64,000 nt of DNA from Aeromicrobium phoceense (GTDB lineage: Bacteria; Actinomycetota; Actinomycetes; Propionibacteriales; Nocardioidaceae): contig NZ_JACEOG010000001.1 in the NCBI RefSeq assembly GCF_013868155.1, forward strand, positions 1,488,001-1,552,000. Reading direction: 5' to 3'. Below, in pieces: positions 15,881 to 23,802 of the stretch. Under the pieces are notes generated by a model. It made no database searches. It saw only the letters and a list, made by a program, of their open reading frames with translations, and was not told the origin of the DNA. Both the position numbers and the translations under genes were made by a program. The stretch's first letter is position 1; every line of letters starts with the position of its first letter.

Positions 15881-17368
15881 TCACACGTCGGCGAGGTCGG
15901 TGCCCTCCGGCGCCCAGTTCCCGTGGAAGCCCGCCGGCACCCGGCCGGGCAGGTGCACGGTCGCCACGTCGTCGAGCGTCGCCGCGTCGAGCAGCCGGAG
16001 CTGGCTGCGGCCCTCGGCCCGGTCGTGGACGTACCCCATCAGCACGCCGTCGTCCTCGGCCGTGCCGTCGGGGTTCGGCACGAAGCAGAACTCGCTGGCC
16101 TCCAGTCCCGCGCCGAGGCGACGCGACTCGGTAGAGCCGGACTCGAGGTCGTGCCGCAGCAGCGTGTCGCCCGGCACGCCGTCCTCGAAGCCGACCGCCC
16201 AGCCGTAGCGGTGCCGCCGTCCCGTCAGCCGCTCGTCGTGACGTGGGAACTCCTGCGAACGCTGGTCGATTCCCGTCTCGCGGGCCTGTCCCGTCCGCAG
16301 GTCGAGGGTGAACCGGGTGAGAACCGCCGGGCCCTCGTCCGGCCCGTTCAGCACCGTCGCGAACATCTTCGGGTGGCGGATCACGTCGACCACGACGGTG
16401 TCTCCGTCGTCGTACGCGTTGAGGGTGTGGAACACGTAGCAGGGCGCGATCTCGAACCACCGGACCGAGGCGCCGTCGCCGTCGCGCGGCATGATGCCGA
16501 TCCGCGCCGGGTAGTCGGGGTTCCAGCGGTAGGGGAGGGAGACCGCGTCGCCTCCGCGGGCGATCCGCGCGATCACCGGCTCGGGCAGCGGGTTGCGCCC
16601 GATGACGCGGTTGAGCAGCCCCCGCACCAGCGGCCTGACGAGGCGCGGCACGTCCTCGGTGGCCGTGGCGATGTCGAACGTGACGGGCAGGTCGAGGATC
16701 ACGACGTGACGCTCGGTGAGGGCGAAGTCGTGCATCATCGGGCTGCCGTGCACCTCCACGTCGACGCTGCGCCTGATGCGACCGTCGTTGCCGAGCACCG
16801 AGTAGGCCACGCGGTTCCCGGCGGTCCAGTTGTAGGACAGGGCGTGCAGCTCGCCGGTGTCCGGGTCGCGGTGCGGGTGCGCGGCGTAGCCCGGCCGGCC
16901 GGCGACGCTCGGAAGGGTGCCACCGAAGTCGCACGGCCCGACCGTGGCGAGGTCGTGGGTCAGCTCGTAGGGCGGGGCGCCCGCCTCGACGAGCGCCAGG
17001 GTGCGGCCGTGGTGCTCCAGCACGTTCGTGTTCGCGGCGAAGTCACGCTCGCCGGGCGTCCCGCGGTGCGGCTCGCCCAGCGTGTCGGCGATGGCGGCCG
17101 AGCGCACCCAGCGGTTGCGGTACCACTCGGCGTGCCCGTCGCGGATCCGCACGCCGTGCACCATCCCCTCGCCGAGGAACCAGTGGTGCTGGTCGCCCGG
17201 GTCGTCGAGAGGGTTCGGTCCGATGCGCAGGTAGCGGCCGTCGAGGTGGTCGGGCAGGCGGCCGGTGACGGTGAGGTCGGTGGCGGTGAGCTCCTCGCGC
17301 ACCGGCGCGAAGTTGTCGCGCAGGTACCGGTTCGTGGACTCGGTCGTGGGATGGATGGTCTCGGTCAT
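15881..17368 (-). CDS. carotenoid cleavage oxygenase family protein
   Basis: A 495-residue seven-bladed propeller dioxygenase. The four iron-ligand histidines are in place: YAAHPHRD, PMMHDFAL, VFHTLNAY and GFHGNW. FLRIGPN-type and WFLGEGMVHG motifs near the N-terminus are also family hallmarks. The enzymes use non-haem Fe(II) and oxygen to split conjugated double bonds of carotenoids, stilbenes or lignin-derived phenylpropanoids. No carotenoid genes are nearby, so the substrate is open. It is divergent from a TetR gene, with two operators between them. Confidence 0.9.
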   Translation of the reverse strand: MTETIHPTTESTNRYLRDNFAPVREELTATDLTVTGRLPDHLDGRYLRIGPNPLDDPGDQHHWFLGEGMVHGVRIRDGHAEWYRNRWVRSAAIADTLGEPHRGTPGERDFAANTNVLEHHGRTLALVEAGAPPYELTHDLATVGPCDFGGTLPSVAGRPGYAAHPHRDPDTGELHALSYNWTAGNRVAYSVLGNDGRIRRSVDVEVHGSPMMHDFALTERHVVILDLPVTFDIATATEDVPRLVRPLVRGLLNRVIGRNPLPEPVIARIARGGDAVSLPYRWNPDYPARIGIMPRDGDGASVRWFEIAPCYVFHTLNAYDDGDTVVVDVIRHPKMFATVLNGPDEGPAVLTRFTLDLRTGQARETGIDQRSQEFPRHDERLTGRRHRYGWAVGFEDGVPGDTLLRHDLESGSTESRRLGAGLEASEFCFVPNPDGTAEDDGVLMGYVHDRAEGRSQLRLLDAATLDDVATVHLPGRVPAGFHGNWAPEGTDLADV

Positions 17369-17401
17369 GACGTCTCTCCTGGTGACGCGCGCCCGAGTCG
17401 C

Positions 17402-17436
17402 ATAACACTGTTATCCCCGACCATAACGGCGTTATG
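17402..17436. promoter_or_regulatory. two tandem palindromic operators (TetR type)
   Basis: ATAACACTGTTAT (17402-17414, 5-3-5) and CATAACGGCGTTATG (17422-17436, 6-3-6) are two copies of the same inverted repeat, with centres 21 bp apart, two helical turns. They lie between the carotenoid oxygenase and the TetR gene and are AT-rich against the background. A cooperative pair of repressor dimers is the natural reading. Confidence 0.7.
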
Positions 17437-17450
17437 CCATGCTGTCGAGT

Positions 17451-18050
17451 ATGAGTTCTGAACCGGGTCCGCAGGCGCTCGCCGTCCGCGCGCGGCTCCT
17501 CGAGGAGGCGGCACGGATCCTCGACGAGGAGGGACCCTCGGCGCTGTCGACCCGTCGACTCGCCACCGGCGCGGGTACGTCCACGATGGCCGTCTACACG
17601 CACTTCGGGAGCATGGGCGGGGTGGTCGACGCTGTCGCGACCGAGGGATTCCGTCGCCTCATCGACCGGGTGGGTGCCGTCGACAGGACCGACGATCCCG
17701 CGGCCGACCTGCTGGCGGCCGCCGTGGCCTACCGCGAGAACGCCCTCCAGAACCCGCATCTCTACGCGGTGATGTTCGGGGCGATCAGCGTGCGGGGTCT
17801 CGGTGGACAGGGGCCCGACGCGGACGTGGCGTATGCGGCGTTCCGGCAGCTGGTGGTCTTCGTGGAGCGGGCCATGGACGCGGGAGTACTGCGCCCCGAC
17901 GATCCGAAGGCGGTGGCGGCGCAGTGGTGGAGCGCGCTCCACGGCTACATGATGCTGGAGCTCGCAGGGATGGACCAGGTGGTGAAGGACCCCGAGCACC
18001 ACGTGCTGTGGCAGCTCATGGGAAACCTGCTCCGCTCGTTCTCGGCCTGA
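17451..18050 (+). CDS. TetR-family regulator, divergent from the carotenoid oxygenase
   Basis: A 199-residue regulator from the ATG at 17451; an ATG at 17439 would add four residues and sit almost on the operator. The HTH lies at about residues 13-55: RLLEEAARILDEEGPSALS, RLATGAGTSTMAVYTHFGS. The C-terminal part (TetR_C_13-like, with AYRENALQNPHLYAVMFG) binds a small ligand. It very likely represses the oxygenase gene and itself through the tandem operators. Confidence 0.88.
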   Translation: MSSEPGPQALAVRARLLEEAARILDEEGPSALSTRRLATGAGTSTMAVYTHFGSMGGVVDAVATEGFRRLIDRVGAVDRTDDPAADLLAAAVAYRENALQNPHLYAVMFGAISVRGLGGQGPDADVAYAAFRQLVVFVERAMDAGVLRPDDPKAVAAQWWSALHGYMMLELAGMDQVVKDPEHHVLWQLMGNLLRSFSA

Positions 18051-18054
18051 CCCC

Positions 18055-18390
18055 TCAGGCGCTGCGCGGCGCGTACATGATCACGGCCACGCCGACGAGG
18101 CAGACCGCGGCGCCGGCCACGTCCCACCGGTCCGGGCGGAAGCCGTCGAACAGCATCCCCCAAGCGAGGGAACCGGCCACGAACACGCCGCCGTAGGCGG
18201 CCAGGATGCGACCGAAGTTCGCGTCGGGCTGCAGCGTGGCCACGAATCCGTAGAGCCCCAGCGCGACGACGCCGAGACCCATCCACAGCACGCCGCGGTG
18301 CTCGCGGACGCCCTGCCAGATCAGCCAGGCGCCGCCGATCTCGGCGACCGCGGCCACGGCGAACAGGCAGATCGAGCGCATCACGTCCAT
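18055..18390 (-). CDS. YnfA-family (UPF0060) small membrane protein
   Basis: A 111-residue protein starting at the ATG at 18390. Four transmembrane helices match the YnfA/UPF0060 pattern: [21 protein letters not shown], then [39 protein letters not shown] and [17 protein letters not shown]. The family belongs to the drug/metabolite transporter superfamily, near the small multidrug resistance proteins, and its substrate is unsettled. It converges on the TetR gene with four bases between. Confidence 0.85.
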   Translation of the reverse strand: MDVMRSICLFAVAAVAEIGGAWLIWQGVREHRGVLWMGLGVVALGLYGFVATLQPDANFGRILAAYGGVFVAGSLAWGMLFDGFRPDRWDVAGAAVCLVGVAVIMYAPRSA

Positions 18391-18436
18391 GCCGTGATTG
18401 TGTCGTGCCACGCGACGGCCGTGCGAGGCTGGTGCC

Positions 18437-18751
18437 GTGACGGACCAGCCCCTGACCGCCGAGGCGCTCATGCGCTCGCGGTTCGATGCGTTCCGACGCG
18501 GCGACCGCGACTGGCTGCTCGCCACCTGGCACCCCTCGACCCGTCCGGCCGAGCTCGACCTGGCCGACAATCCGCGGTGGCGCGGGCTCCAGGTCGTGGA
18601 CACCGAGGCCGGCGGACCGCAGGACGACAGGGGAGTGGTGGAGTTCCGGGCGACCTACATCGCCGACGGCGAGCTGGGGATCCTGCACGAGCGGTCGACG
18701 TTCCTGCGCGAGGACGGTCGCTGGTACTACGTGGACGGAGAGATCAGATGA
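18437..18751 (+). CDS. YchJ-like NTF2-fold protein lacking its zinc motif
   Basis: A 104-residue protein from the GTG at 18437. It matches the YchJ/UPF0225 core: [25 protein letters not shown], then [24 protein letters not shown] and [19 protein letters not shown]. The usual N-terminal SEC-C zinc motif (CPCGS) is absent, so this is a core-only version. Function of the family is unknown. Its stop overlaps the ATG of the helix-hairpin-helix gene. Confidence 0.75.
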   Translation: MTDQPLTAEALMRSRFDAFRRGDRDWLLATWHPSTRPAELDLADNPRWRGLQVVDTEAGGPQDDRGVVEFRATYIADGELGILHERSTFLREDGRWYYVDGEIR

Positions 18752-18978
18752 CGAACACCGACGCACCCCGGCCCAGCGGCCTGCCCGCCTCGATCGGGCG
18801 TCCCGCGACGAACGCCCTCGCCGCGCAGGGCATCACATCGCTGGAGCAGGTCGCGGGCCTCTCCGAGTCCGAGCTGCTCGCCCTGCACGGCGTGGGCCCC
18901 AAGGCCGTGCGCCTGCTCGGCGAGGCCCTCGCGGCACGCGGCCTGGAGTTCGGGTCCCGGGCCGCGGGGACTGACTAG
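18748..18978 (+). CDS. small helix-hairpin-helix protein
   Basis: A 76-residue protein whose ATG overlaps the previous stop (ATGA). Residues about 14-66 form two helix-hairpin-helix units: IGRPATNALAAQGITSLEQV and SESELLALHGVGPKAVRLL, with the hairpin GVGPKA. The fold resembles the RNA polymerase alpha C-terminal and UvrC-type domains that bind DNA without base specificity. Likely a free-standing DNA- or protein-binding domain; role unknown. Confidence 0.7.
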   Translation: MTNTDAPRPSGLPASIGRPATNALAAQGITSLEQVAGLSESELLALHGVGPKAVRLLGEALAARGLEFGSRAAGTD

Positions 18979-18987
18979 GCTCGAGTC

Positions 18988-19197
18988 ATGAGTGAGGACG
19001 TCAAGGGACCCGCGTCGTACTTCCCGGCGATCGAGAAGAAGCACGGTGAGCCCATCGAGCACTGGATGCGCCAGCTGGAGTCGGTCGCGACCGCCAAGCA
19101 CATGGAGCAGGTCGCGTTCCTGAAGGACGACTTCGGCTTCGGGCACGGCCATGCCAACGCGGTCGTCGCGGTGTTCCGCAAGGAACGGGGCCTCTGA
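18988..19197 (+). CDS. DUF4287 domain protein
   Basis: A 69-residue protein that is essentially one DUF4287 domain: GPASYFPAIEKKHGEPIEHW, then KHMEQVAFLKDDFGFGHGHA and NAVVAVFR. It is often found alone or with a DUF5655 transport-like domain in actinobacteria. Function unknown. It begins nine bases after the HhH gene and its stop overlaps the next GTG, making a four-gene run with the ATP-grasp gene. Confidence 0.75.
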   Translation: MSEDVKGPASYFPAIEKKHGEPIEHWMRQLESVATAKHMEQVAFLKDDFGFGHGHANAVVAVFRKERGL

Positions 19198-20064
19198 GTG
19201 GCACGCATCGCCTTCGCCACCTGCGACCGACTCGCTGACGGATTCGAGGACGACCACGAGGCCGCGCGTCTCGTTGGAGCCGAGTTCGTCGTCTGGAACG
19301 ACCCCGACGTCGACTGGTCGGTCTACGACCACGTGGTCATCCGCTCCGCCTGGGACTACACGATCCAGCGCGAGGCGTTCGTGGTGTGGGTGCGGTCGCT
19401 CGGCGACCGCGTCTCCAACGCTCCCGACCTGGTCGCCTTCAACTCCGACAAGGCCTACCTCGGCGCGCTCGGCGTTCCCACCGTGCCCACGGCGTACGTG
19501 GTGCCCGGGGCGCAGGCGCCGCAGCTGCGCGGTGAGGTCGTCGTGAAGCCCACGGTCTCGGCCGGCGGGCGCGACACGGGTCGCTTCGACCCGGCCCACC
19601 ACGACGACGCCCGCGAGCTGATCGAGCAGATCAACGCCTCGGGGCGCGTCGCGATGGTCCAGCCGTACGTCGAGGGCGTCGACGCCGCGGGCGAGACGGC
19701 CGTGGTCTTCATCGGCGGTGAGATCTCGCACGTGCTGCACAAGAAGCCGGTCCTGCGCGAGCAGGGCACCGCGGCCCTGCTCAACCCTGACGACCCGGCG
19801 TCCGAGGCCGCGATCATGCACGACGAGGACCTCGTGACCGCCGGGGAGGCGGCACCGGAGTTCCTCGACCTCGCGAACGCCGCCCTCGGCGAGCTGGCCG
19901 CGCGCTTCGGCGTGCCGCTCTACGCGCGCGTCGACCTGGTGCCCGGCCCGGCGGGTCCGGTGGTCATGGAGATCGAGGCCGTCGAGCCGTGCCTCTACCT
20001 CGACCTCGTCCCGGGGGCGGCCGAGCGCTTCGCCGACGCGATCAGGTCGCGTCTGAAGCGCTGA
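19198..20064 (+). CDS. ATP-grasp ligase-like protein
   Basis: A 288-residue protein of the ATP-grasp fold. The ATP-binding strands read EVVVKPTVSAGGRDTGRFDP and VAMVQPYVEGVDAAGETAVV, followed by LYARVDLVP and VVMEIEAVEPCLYLD, carrying the Mg-ligand Glu residues. It resembles the RimK/glutathione-synthetase branch, whose members join a carboxylate to an amine. The N-terminal part (RIAFATCDRLADGFEDD) is a pre-ATP domain. Substrates unknown. Start is a GTG in TGAGTG with the DUF4287 stop. Confidence 0.8.
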   Translation: MARIAFATCDRLADGFEDDHEAARLVGAEFVVWNDPDVDWSVYDHVVIRSAWDYTIQREAFVVWVRSLGDRVSNAPDLVAFNSDKAYLGALGVPTVPTAYVVPGAQAPQLRGEVVVKPTVSAGGRDTGRFDPAHHDDARELIEQINASGRVAMVQPYVEGVDAAGETAVVFIGGEISHVLHKKPVLREQGTAALLNPDDPASEAAIMHDEDLVTAGEAAPEFLDLANAALGELAARFGVPLYARVDLVPGPAGPVVMEIEAVEPCLYLDLVPGAAERFADAIRSRLKR

Positions 20065-20085
20065 GCGTGACGTTCGAGGGGTGCT

Positions 20086-21297
20086 TCACGGCGTGTCGAC
20101 CCCGGAAAGGTCACGCTCAGTGATGCGGGTGGGTGCCAGCCAGACCGCGATGACCGTGGTGATGGGCACCGCCAGCACGAGGCCGATCGCGCCGACGAGC
20201 GTGCGCACGATCTCCTGCGCGATGCCCTCGGTGACGGCGACCTCGAGCAGCGGGCGCTGGTACGCCGAGATCAGCAGGAGCGTGGTCATGGCCGTGCCGG
20301 CGTACGCGAAGACCAGCGTGTAGACGCTCGAGGCGATGTGGTCGCGGCCGATGCGCATGGCCGAGCCGAACAGCTCGGTGCGACCGGCGGTGGGCTTGAG
20401 GGCCCGCATCTCCCACACCGCGCTCGCCTGCGTGACCGTGACGTCGTTGAGCACGCCGAGTCCGGCGATCACCATCGAGGCCGAGACGACGCCGGCCAGG
20501 CTCATCTCGGGCGCGGTGGCGAGCAGCAGGTGGTCGTCCTCCGACCCGACCCCGGTCAGGTGGGCCCAGTCCGTGGACATCGCTCCGGCGAGGGCCGTGA
20601 AGCCGATGCCGAACAGGGTGCCGAACAGCGCCGCGGTGGTGCGGATCGAGACGCCGTGCGCCAGGTAGAGCACCGCCAGCATGATCACGGTCGAGCCCGC
20701 CACGGCCACCGCGATCGGTGGCTGGTCGGCCAGCAGCGCCGGCAGCACGAACCTCAGCAGGACCAGGAGGGTGATGCCGATGCCGACGAGCGCGAACAGT
20801 CCGCGCCAGCGACCGACCACGGCGACGAGGATCGCGAACACGATTGCCAGGATCATCAGCTGGGGACCGCGCTGGTGGTCGTAGAACTCGTACGTGGGCT
20901 GCTGGCCGTCGGGGGCGACCTCGATGACGCGGATGTCGTCGCCCTTCTCCACGGCTCCGCCGACGTAGCGCGTCGGGTCGAGGGTGAACACCGCCGACGT
21001 CCCGCGCTCGGTCTCGGCCGTGACGTTCGCGCACGAGCCCTCGACCATGGGGATGTTGTCGGGCCCCGTGCCCGTGCTGTTGCAGTCGAACGGGGTGACG
21101 TCGGTGACCGTCGCGTCGAGGATCGCGACGGCGCCGTACGGGTCGGCGCCCTGCGGGACGTCGTCGGGATCGGGCCACAGGGCGGCCACCGCGCCGAAGG
21201 CCAGGAGGGCCACGGCGAGCACCACGGCGGTCAGCGACCACGCCAGGCGGGGTCGGGGCGGTCCCTCGGCAGGCTCGATCGCGTGGTGATGTGTCAC
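20086..21297 (-). CDS. YibE/F-family membrane protein
   Basis: A 403-residue protein from the GTG at 21297 (VTHHHAIEP). It has one N-terminal helix, an extracytoplasmic region of about 100 residues, then seven to eight helices. Family-typical stretches include ALFGTLFGIGFTALAG, EDDHLLLATAPEMSLAGV and GLGVLNDVTVTQASAVWEM. YibE/F proteins are linked to export or stress in Lactococcus but their activity is not known. Its start codon is only nine bases from that of the divergent kinase-like gene. Confidence 0.82.
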   Translation of the reverse strand: MTHHHAIEPAEGPPRPRLAWSLTAVVLAVALLAFGAVAALWPDPDDVPQGADPYGAVAILDATVTDVTPFDCNSTGTGPDNIPMVEGSCANVTAETERGTSAVFTLDPTRYVGGAVEKGDDIRVIEVAPDGQQPTYEFYDHQRGPQLMILAIVFAILVAVVGRWRGLFALVGIGITLLVLLRFVLPALLADQPPIAVAVAGSTVIMLAVLYLAHGVSIRTTAALFGTLFGIGFTALAGAMSTDWAHLTGVGSEDDHLLLATAPEMSLAGVVSASMVIAGLGVLNDVTVTQASAVWEMRALKPTAGRTELFGSAMRIGRDHIASSVYTLVFAYAGTAMTTLLLISAYQRPLLEVAVTEGIAQEIVRTLVGAIGLVLAVPITTVIAVWLAPTRITERDLSGVDTP

Positions 21298-21306
21298 GAT
21301 GCCAGC

Positions 21307-22068
21307 GTGGCACGTGGTGAAGAGATCCCCGAACACCTCCCCGGTGGTTCCGGCGGCGTGTGGCGTGTGGGCCGCACGGTCCGGCGCCCCACCGGCCCCT
21401 GGACGCCGGCCGTCCACGAGCTGCTGGACTGGCTCGCCGGCGAGGGCCTCGGCGGCATCCCGCACGTCTCCGGACTCGATGAGGACGACCGCGAGGTCGT
21501 CTCCTACATCGAGGGCCGCGGCGTGCCCGTCGACGACGAGGTCGTGCTCGACACCGTGCTCGTCGAGGCGGTGGCGTGGCTGCGCGACTTCCACGACATC
21601 GTCGAGGACTTCCGGCCCGACGGCCCGCGCACGTGGCGCCAGGCGGGCGAGGTCGAGCTCGGCGACGACGAGATCATCTGCCACAACGACCCCGGAGCCT
21701 ACAACTGGATCATCCAGAGCGGGCACTTCGTGGCGATGATCGACTGGGACCTCGCCGGGCCGGGGCAGCGCATCGACGACCTCGCCTTCCTGTGCTGGAC
21801 GGCCATCCCGCTCTACCGCGAGATCCCGCTCGAGGACGTCGTCCGTCGACTGGACCTCGTGGTCGACACGTACGCCGAGTGGGGCCCGATGGCGCTGCTG
21901 GACGCGGTGGTCGCCCGGATGACCACCGCGACGGAGCGGATCGCCGCCGGGATCGAGCGAGGTGACCCCGGCATGCTCAACCTGGCGCGCAAGGGAGAGC
22001 CCCAGCGCACGCGCGACCGGCTGGCCGCGTTCGAGGCCCGCCTGCCGGCCATCCGCGCCGCCCTCTGA
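21307..22068 (+). CDS. aminoglycoside phosphotransferase (APH)-fold kinase
   Basis: A 253-residue protein from the GTG at 21307. The catalytic loop ICHNDPGAYNWI supplies the APH/choline-kinase Asp and Asn, and MIDWDLAGPGQRIDDLAF the Mg-binding Asp. The N-terminal GVWRVGRTVRRPTGPWTPAVHELLDWL is typical of actinobacterial APH-like kinases. True substrate may be a sugar, antibiotic or metabolite. A later GTG at 21357 is possible and would leave more space from the divergent YibE/F gene. Confidence 0.8.
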   Translation: MARGEEIPEHLPGGSGGVWRVGRTVRRPTGPWTPAVHELLDWLAGEGLGGIPHVSGLDEDDREVVSYIEGRGVPVDDEVVLDTVLVEAVAWLRDFHDIVEDFRPDGPRTWRQAGEVELGDDEIICHNDPGAYNWIIQSGHFVAMIDWDLAGPGQRIDDLAFLCWTAIPLYREIPLEDVVRRLDLVVDTYAEWGPMALLDAVVARMTTATERIAAGIERGDPGMLNLARKGEPQRTRDRLAAFEARLPAIRAAL

Positions 22069-22080
22069 ACCCGCCCGGAA

Positions 22081-22096
22081 TGTGACACCCGTCACG
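22081..22096. promoter_or_regulatory. Crp/GlxR-type operator before the BASS transporter
   Basis: TGTGACACCCGTCACG matches TGTGA-N6-TCACA at nine of ten positions, and its defined bases equal those of the site before the lipase. It is only 13 bases upstream of the ATG at 22110, so binding here would probably block rather than activate expression. Confidence 0.45.
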
Positions 22097-22109
22097 TAGG
22101 GTGTCGGCC

Positions 22110-23000
22110 ATGGATTCGATGCTGTCGACCGTGGGCCTGCCGATCGCCCTCGGGATCATCATGTTCGGTCTCGGGCTGTCGCTGACCGTCGCGGACTTCG
22201 CGCGGGTGCGGAGGTCGCCGAAGGCCGTCGCGATCGCGCTGCTGTGCCAGCTCGTGCTGCTGCCGGTCGTGTGCTTCGGGCTCGTGCTGGCGCTCGACCT
22301 GCCGCCCGTGCTCGCGGTGGGCATGCTGCTCCTGGCCGCCTCGCCCGGCGGCAGCACCGCGAACCTGTTCAGCCACCTCTTCCGCGGCGACGTCGCCCTG
22401 AACATCACGCTGACCGCGATCAACTCGGTCGTTGCGATCGTCTCGCTGCCGATCGTCACGAACCTGGCCATGGCCTACTTCGACCTCGGGGACGAGGTCA
22501 CGCTGCAGTACCGCAAGGTGGTCGAAGTCTTCGCCATCGTGCTCATCCCGGTCGTGATCGGCATGTGGGTGCGGGCGAAGCGGCCCGACTTCGCCGACCG
22601 CATGGACCGGCCCGTGCGGATCGGCTCGGCGCTGGTGCTCTTCATCATCATCGTGGGCATCGTCGTCGACCAGCGCTCGAACGTGGGGGACTACGCGGCC
22701 TCGGTCGGCCTGGCGGTCGCGATCTTCTGTGCCGCGAGCCTGGTCATCGGGTTCGTGGTGCCCGCCTGGGCGGGCGTCACCGAGCGGCAGGCCGTGGCGT
22801 GCTCGTTCGAGATCGGCGTGCACAACGCCACGCTCGCGATCTACGTGGCGGTCGAGGTGCTCGACAGCGTGGAGCTCTCGGTGCCGGCGGCCGTCTACGG
22901 ACTGGTGATGTTCGTGATGGCCGCGCTGTGGGGCCTCGCGCTCACCCGGTGGATCCTGCCGCGGACGGAGGCCCGGACGCTACCGTCGCACCATGGCTGA
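22110..23000 (+). CDS. bile acid:sodium symporter (BASS) family transporter
   Basis: A 296-residue membrane protein with nine to ten helices. BASS hallmarks are present: LLLAASPGGSTANLFSHLF in the crossover region and SFEIGVHNATLAIYVAV near the C-terminus, the two discontinuous helices that bind sodium and substrate. Homologues carry bile acids, pantoate, pyruvate or other organic anions; the substrate here is unknown. The ATG at 22110 is preferred over GTG 22101, which lies just after the Crp-like site. Confidence 0.88.
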   Translation: MDSMLSTVGLPIALGIIMFGLGLSLTVADFARVRRSPKAVAIALLCQLVLLPVVCFGLVLALDLPPVLAVGMLLLAASPGGSTANLFSHLFRGDVALNITLTAINSVVAIVSLPIVTNLAMAYFDLGDEVTLQYRKVVEVFAIVLIPVVIGMWVRAKRPDFADRMDRPVRIGSALVLFIIIVGIVVDQRSNVGDYAASVGLAVAIFCAASLVIGFVVPAWAGVTERQAVACSFEIGVHNATLAIYVAVEVLDSVELSVPAAVYGLVMFVMAALWGLALTRWILPRTEARTLPSHHG

Positions 23001-23274
23001 CGTGCACTTCGACGAACGCGACGACGCGGAGGCGTTCGCCGCGGCGCTCGGGGCCGAGGGCATCACCTGCCGGCTGCACCGCGACGAGTTTGCCGGCGAG
23101 GACGACTTCGAGGACGCCGCCTGGCTGGTCGAGGTCGACGACTCGGTGCCGGCCCTGGCCGACCGTGCCGAGCAGGCCGGGGGATGGGTCGTCGTGGCGC
23201 CGGATCCACCCTCCGCCGCTCCCGCGCCCCTGCCTGCGGCGCCCCGACGGATCAAGCGATCCCCGCACCGTTGA
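22993..23274 (+). CDS. small acidic hypothetical protein
   Basis: A 93-residue protein whose ATG lies eight bases before the transporter stop. The first 65 residues are acidic with alternating strand-helix segments (VHFDERDDAEAFAAALGAEG, CRLHRDEFAGEDDFEDAAWL), like a DUF2007 or SPOUT-free ferredoxin-type fold. The tail is Pro/Ala-rich and basic. No family recognised with certainty; translational coupling to the transporter is likely. Confidence 0.6.
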   Translation: MADVHFDERDDAEAFAAALGAEGITCRLHRDEFAGEDDFEDAAWLVEVDDSVPALADRAEQAGGWVVVAPDPPSAAPAPLPAAPRRIKRSPHR

Positions 23275-23357
23275 CGAGTTGCTTGTTTTTTGCAAGTGTG
23301 GGATCACGGCACTCCGCAGACGGCGCTGGGCCGCTCGTCATCGACTGGAGTTCGATC

Positions 23358-23798
23358 ATGACCGACATCTTCGTGAACCTGCCCACCTCCGACCTCGATC
23401 GCGCGAAGGCGTTCTACACGGCGCTCGGCGCGAGCCTCAAGCCGGAGTTCACCGACGACAACGCCGCGTGCGTCGTCTGGGACGAGCACATCTACTTCAT
23501 GGTGCTCACCCGCGAGTTCTTCTCGACCTTCACCGACAAGCAGGTGGCCGACCCGGCCACCACGGCGTTGGTGTCGACCGCCTTCAGCCGCACGTCCCGT
23601 GAGGAGGTGGACCGCGTCGTGGAGGCCGGTCTCGCCGCGGGAGGCGCCGAGCCGCGCGAGGCGCAGGACTACGGCTTCATGTACAGCCGCGACCTGGACG
23701 ACCCCGACGGGAACAGCCTGAGCTTCCTCTACATGGATCCGGTGGCGGCCGAGCAGGGCCCCGAGGCCTACCTCGCCGAGCAGGGGCAGCAGGCCTGA
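23358..23798 (+). CDS. VOC (glyoxalase/bleomycin resistance)-family protein
   Basis: A 146-residue vicinal-oxygen-chelate protein. Residues 1-30 (MTDIFVNLPTSDLDRAKAFY) open the first beta-alpha-beta-beta-beta module; FMYSRDLDDPDGNSLSFLYM closes the second and carries the metal-site Glu/Asp region. It is of the lactoylglutathione-lyase-like subgroup often found next to HxlR regulators. A T-rich stretch upstream (23281-23293) may belong to its promoter. It is followed after four bases by the HxlR gene. Confidence 0.82.
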   Translation: MTDIFVNLPTSDLDRAKAFYTALGASLKPEFTDDNAACVVWDEHIYFMVLTREFFSTFTDKQVADPATTALVSTAFSRTSREEVDRVVEAGLAAGGAEPREAQDYGFMYSRDLDDPDGNSLSFLYMDPVAAEQGPEAYLAEQGQQA

Positions 23799-23802
23799 CG
23801 CG

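Noticed and set aside
20338-21306. Long plus-strand frame upstream of the APH-like kinase
   Set aside because: It lies antisense to the YibE/F gene and only the part after 21307 looks like protein.
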